Of a stretch of DNA of 6,140 bases, positions 5,665 through 6,140 are shown in pieces. The notes beneath the pieces are model-generated. The model made no database searches, was not told the origin of the DNA, and saw only the letters and a program-made list of their open reading frames with translations. The DNA comes from Candidatus Cloacimonadota bacterium (GTDB lineage Bacteria; Cloacimonadota; Cloacimonadia; Cloacimonadales; Cloacimonadaceae). The stretch is from positions 1-6,140 of the forward strand of contig JAQUJJ010000178.1 in NCBI GenBank assembly GCA_028681035.1, given 5' to 3'. The position numbers were made by a program, and so were the translations under genes. Positions within the stretch are counted from its first letter, which is position 1. Each line of letters opens with the position of its first letter.

Positions 5665-5675
5665 TAAAAGAGTAA
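5535..5675 (+). CDS. Doubtful 46-codon open reading frame inside the intergenic element
   Basis: A plus-strand frame from ATG 5535 to TAA 5673-5675 reads MSCPMFKSGVVAAKRRLAIP at its start and includes GSKDFSVTAWQKD. The composition is protein-like, but the frame fully contains the stem-loop at 5559-5618. Its last codons are the purine-rich direct repeat, and there is no properly spaced ribosome site (the GAGGG run directly abuts the ATG). A minus-strand frame of 73 codons covers the same bases. Most likely it is a non-coding repeat that happens to stay open. It is listed only because such frames are sometimes annotated. Confidence 0.15.
   Translation: MSCPMFKSGVVAAKRRLAIPITLGSKDFSVTAWQKDILTKSKRVKE
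5559..5618. repeat. Long stem-loop within the intergenic element
   Basis: GGAGTCGTTGCTGCC (5559-5573) pairs with GGCAGCAAAGACTTC (5604-5618) over 15 positions, with one G-U pair (5560/5617) and one mismatch (5565/5612). The inner eight pairs (TTGCTGCC/GGCAGCAA) are perfect. The loop is 30 bases. The two arms look like inverted copies of each other, which fits a repeat element or a structured RNA. No U-tract follows on either strand, so it is not an ordinary terminator. Confidence 0.65.
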
Positions 5676-5678
5676 AAG
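5655..5678. repeat. Octamer tandem repeat (AGTAAAAG) x3
   Basis: Three exact head-to-tail copies of AGTAAAAG (5655-5662, 5663-5670, 5671-5678) run on into a purine tract ending about 5705. Such short tandem repeats are prone to slippage. The earlier copy of the same flank at 5503-5523 has only one full unit. Confidence 0.8.
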
Positions 5679-5853
5679 AGAGAAAAAAAAGGGGGGAGGA
5701 GGGGTTGGTCTTCCCATATTTACCGGTGATGATAGCATTAATCAAATTGATACTGTTATTAGCTCTTTCTCTCTTTTCCTCTTTATTGAACCCCCTCTGC
5801 TTGTTTTTAACAGGAATAGTGTCCTGCTATACAATGCCTCTTTTCTCTCTTTT
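5674..5853. repeat. Purine tract and complementary pyrimidine tract
   Basis: AAAAGAGAGAAAA (5674-5686) is the exact reverse complement of TTTTCTCTCTTTT (5841-5853). Both lie in longer purine-only or pyrimidine-only stretches, and there is another pyrimidine stretch at about 5761-5785. The match is low-complexity and may be fortuitous. If real, it would allow a long-range hairpin or triplex (H-DNA). Confidence 0.4.
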
Positions 5854-5891
5854 GCGGCTCTCTTTCAAATCGAGTGGGTAAGTCGTATTTA

Positions 5892-6140
5892 CTGGAGTTG
5901 CATGCGTCCCGCATGCACAAGCTTGATAGGCATCACGTCTGTTCTGGAGTTGCATGCGTCCCGCATGCACAAGCTTGATAGGCATCACGTCTGTTCTGGA
6001 GTAGTATGCGTCCCGCATGCACAAGCTTGATAGGCATCACGTCTGTTCTGGAGTAGTAGGCGTCCCGCATGCACAAGCTTGATAGGCATCACGTCTGTTC
6101 TGGAGTAGTAGGCGTCTCGCATGCACAAGCTTGATAGGCA
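5892..6140. repeat. 52-bp tandem repeat array (4 full copies plus a partial, runs off window)
   Basis: Units begin with CTGGAGT at 5892, 5944, 5996, 6048 and 6100, an exact period of 52 bases; the fifth is cut by the window end. Each unit carries TCCCGCATGCACAAGCTTGA (TCTCGC in the fifth) and ends with CATCACGTCTGTT. Units 1 and 2 are identical and contain the perfect hairpin TGCATGCG-TCC-CGCATGCA (5899-5917 and 5951-5969). In units 3-5 the left arm drifts (GTATGCG, then GTAGGCG) while the right arm stays constant. The fifth unit also has TCTCGC for TCCCGC. Apart from these positions the copies are identical over the visible bases. 52 is not a multiple of three, so the array does not encode a repeated peptide. 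There are no unique spacers, so it is not a CRISPR. Confidence 0.95.

Larger units (their letters stand above)
5212..5891. other. Gene-poor, repeat-rich region upstream of pgsB
   Basis: There are about 680 bases without a convincing complete gene. It must hold the promoter of the minus-strand run, but no good -35/-10 pair was found. From low to high coordinate it contains a start-less reading frame (5415-5257, minus), a 40-bp palindrome (5416-5455), a stem-loop element flanked by direct repeats (5503-5664), an octamer tandem repeat (5655-5678), a purine-rich stretch (about 5644-5705) and pyrimidine-rich stretches (about 5761-5785 and 5838-5866). A small potential hairpin CAGGA/TCCTG lies at 5811-5826. 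No tRNA, rRNA or transposase signature was seen. Confidence 0.6.

Noticed and set aside
5827..6024. A 65-codon minus-strand open frame reading through the tandem repeats (VMPIKLVHAG, RRDAYQACAC).
   Set aside because: The 52-bp period changes frame in every copy, and the frame just crosses repeats and pyrimidine-rich DNA. No ribosome site or conserved domain is visible.
5892..6140. CRISPR array.
   Set aside because: The period is constant and the whole unit is repeated, with no unique spacer. No cas gene is present.

Overview
The window looks like part of a Gram-negative (diderm) bacterial chromosome of moderate to low GC. All seven supported genes lie on the minus strand in one tightly packed run (positions 5211 down to 1). 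They are followed, on the high-coordinate side, by about 930 bases of gene-poor, repeat-rich DNA. The Gram-negative inference rests on a predicted outer-membrane beta-barrel ending in Phe, next to a secreted periplasmic-type protein. The gene set and repeat style remind me of Candidatus Cloacimonas (Cloacimonadota). That is an impression from memory and has not been checked.

In transcription order the run begins with a poly-gamma-glutamate (PGA) module: the Mur-ligase-like PGA synthase subunit PgsB/CapB (5211-4021), the membrane subunit PgsC/CapC (4024-3569), and a PgsW-type 'poly-gamma-glutamate system protein' with a membrane segment at each end (3567-2446). Next come two unrecognised extracytoplasmic proteins: a very basic secreted protein made of two similar halves (2434-1610) and a predicted outer-membrane beta-barrel (1595-534). 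The run ends with a small Asp-rich acidic protein (517-194) and the N-terminus of NAD(P)H-dependent glycerol-3-phosphate dehydrogenase GpsA (173 to beyond position 1). Junctions are overlaps or gaps of 1-20 bases, which suggests one transcription unit with translational coupling.

The working model is that PgsB/PgsC polymerise glutamate at the inner membrane and PgsW acts in the same complex. The cationic periplasmic protein (net charge about +29 by residue count) and the barrel would then handle or export the polyanion across the envelope. No pgsA/capA, capE or capD/ggt-type gene is seen in the window, so this could be a poorly described Gram-negative PGA export arrangement. The link of the last two proteins to PGA is inference from gene order and charge only.

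The 5212-6140 region contains a 40-bp near-perfect palindrome, a roughly 160-bp element with a long stem-loop flanked by direct repeats, homopurine and homopyrimidine tracts, and a 52-bp tandem repeat array (at least 4.8 copies, running off the window). Each array unit holds, in variable form, an inverted repeat around a GCATGC core. I see no convincing complete gene, tRNA, rRNA, transposase or CRISPR there.
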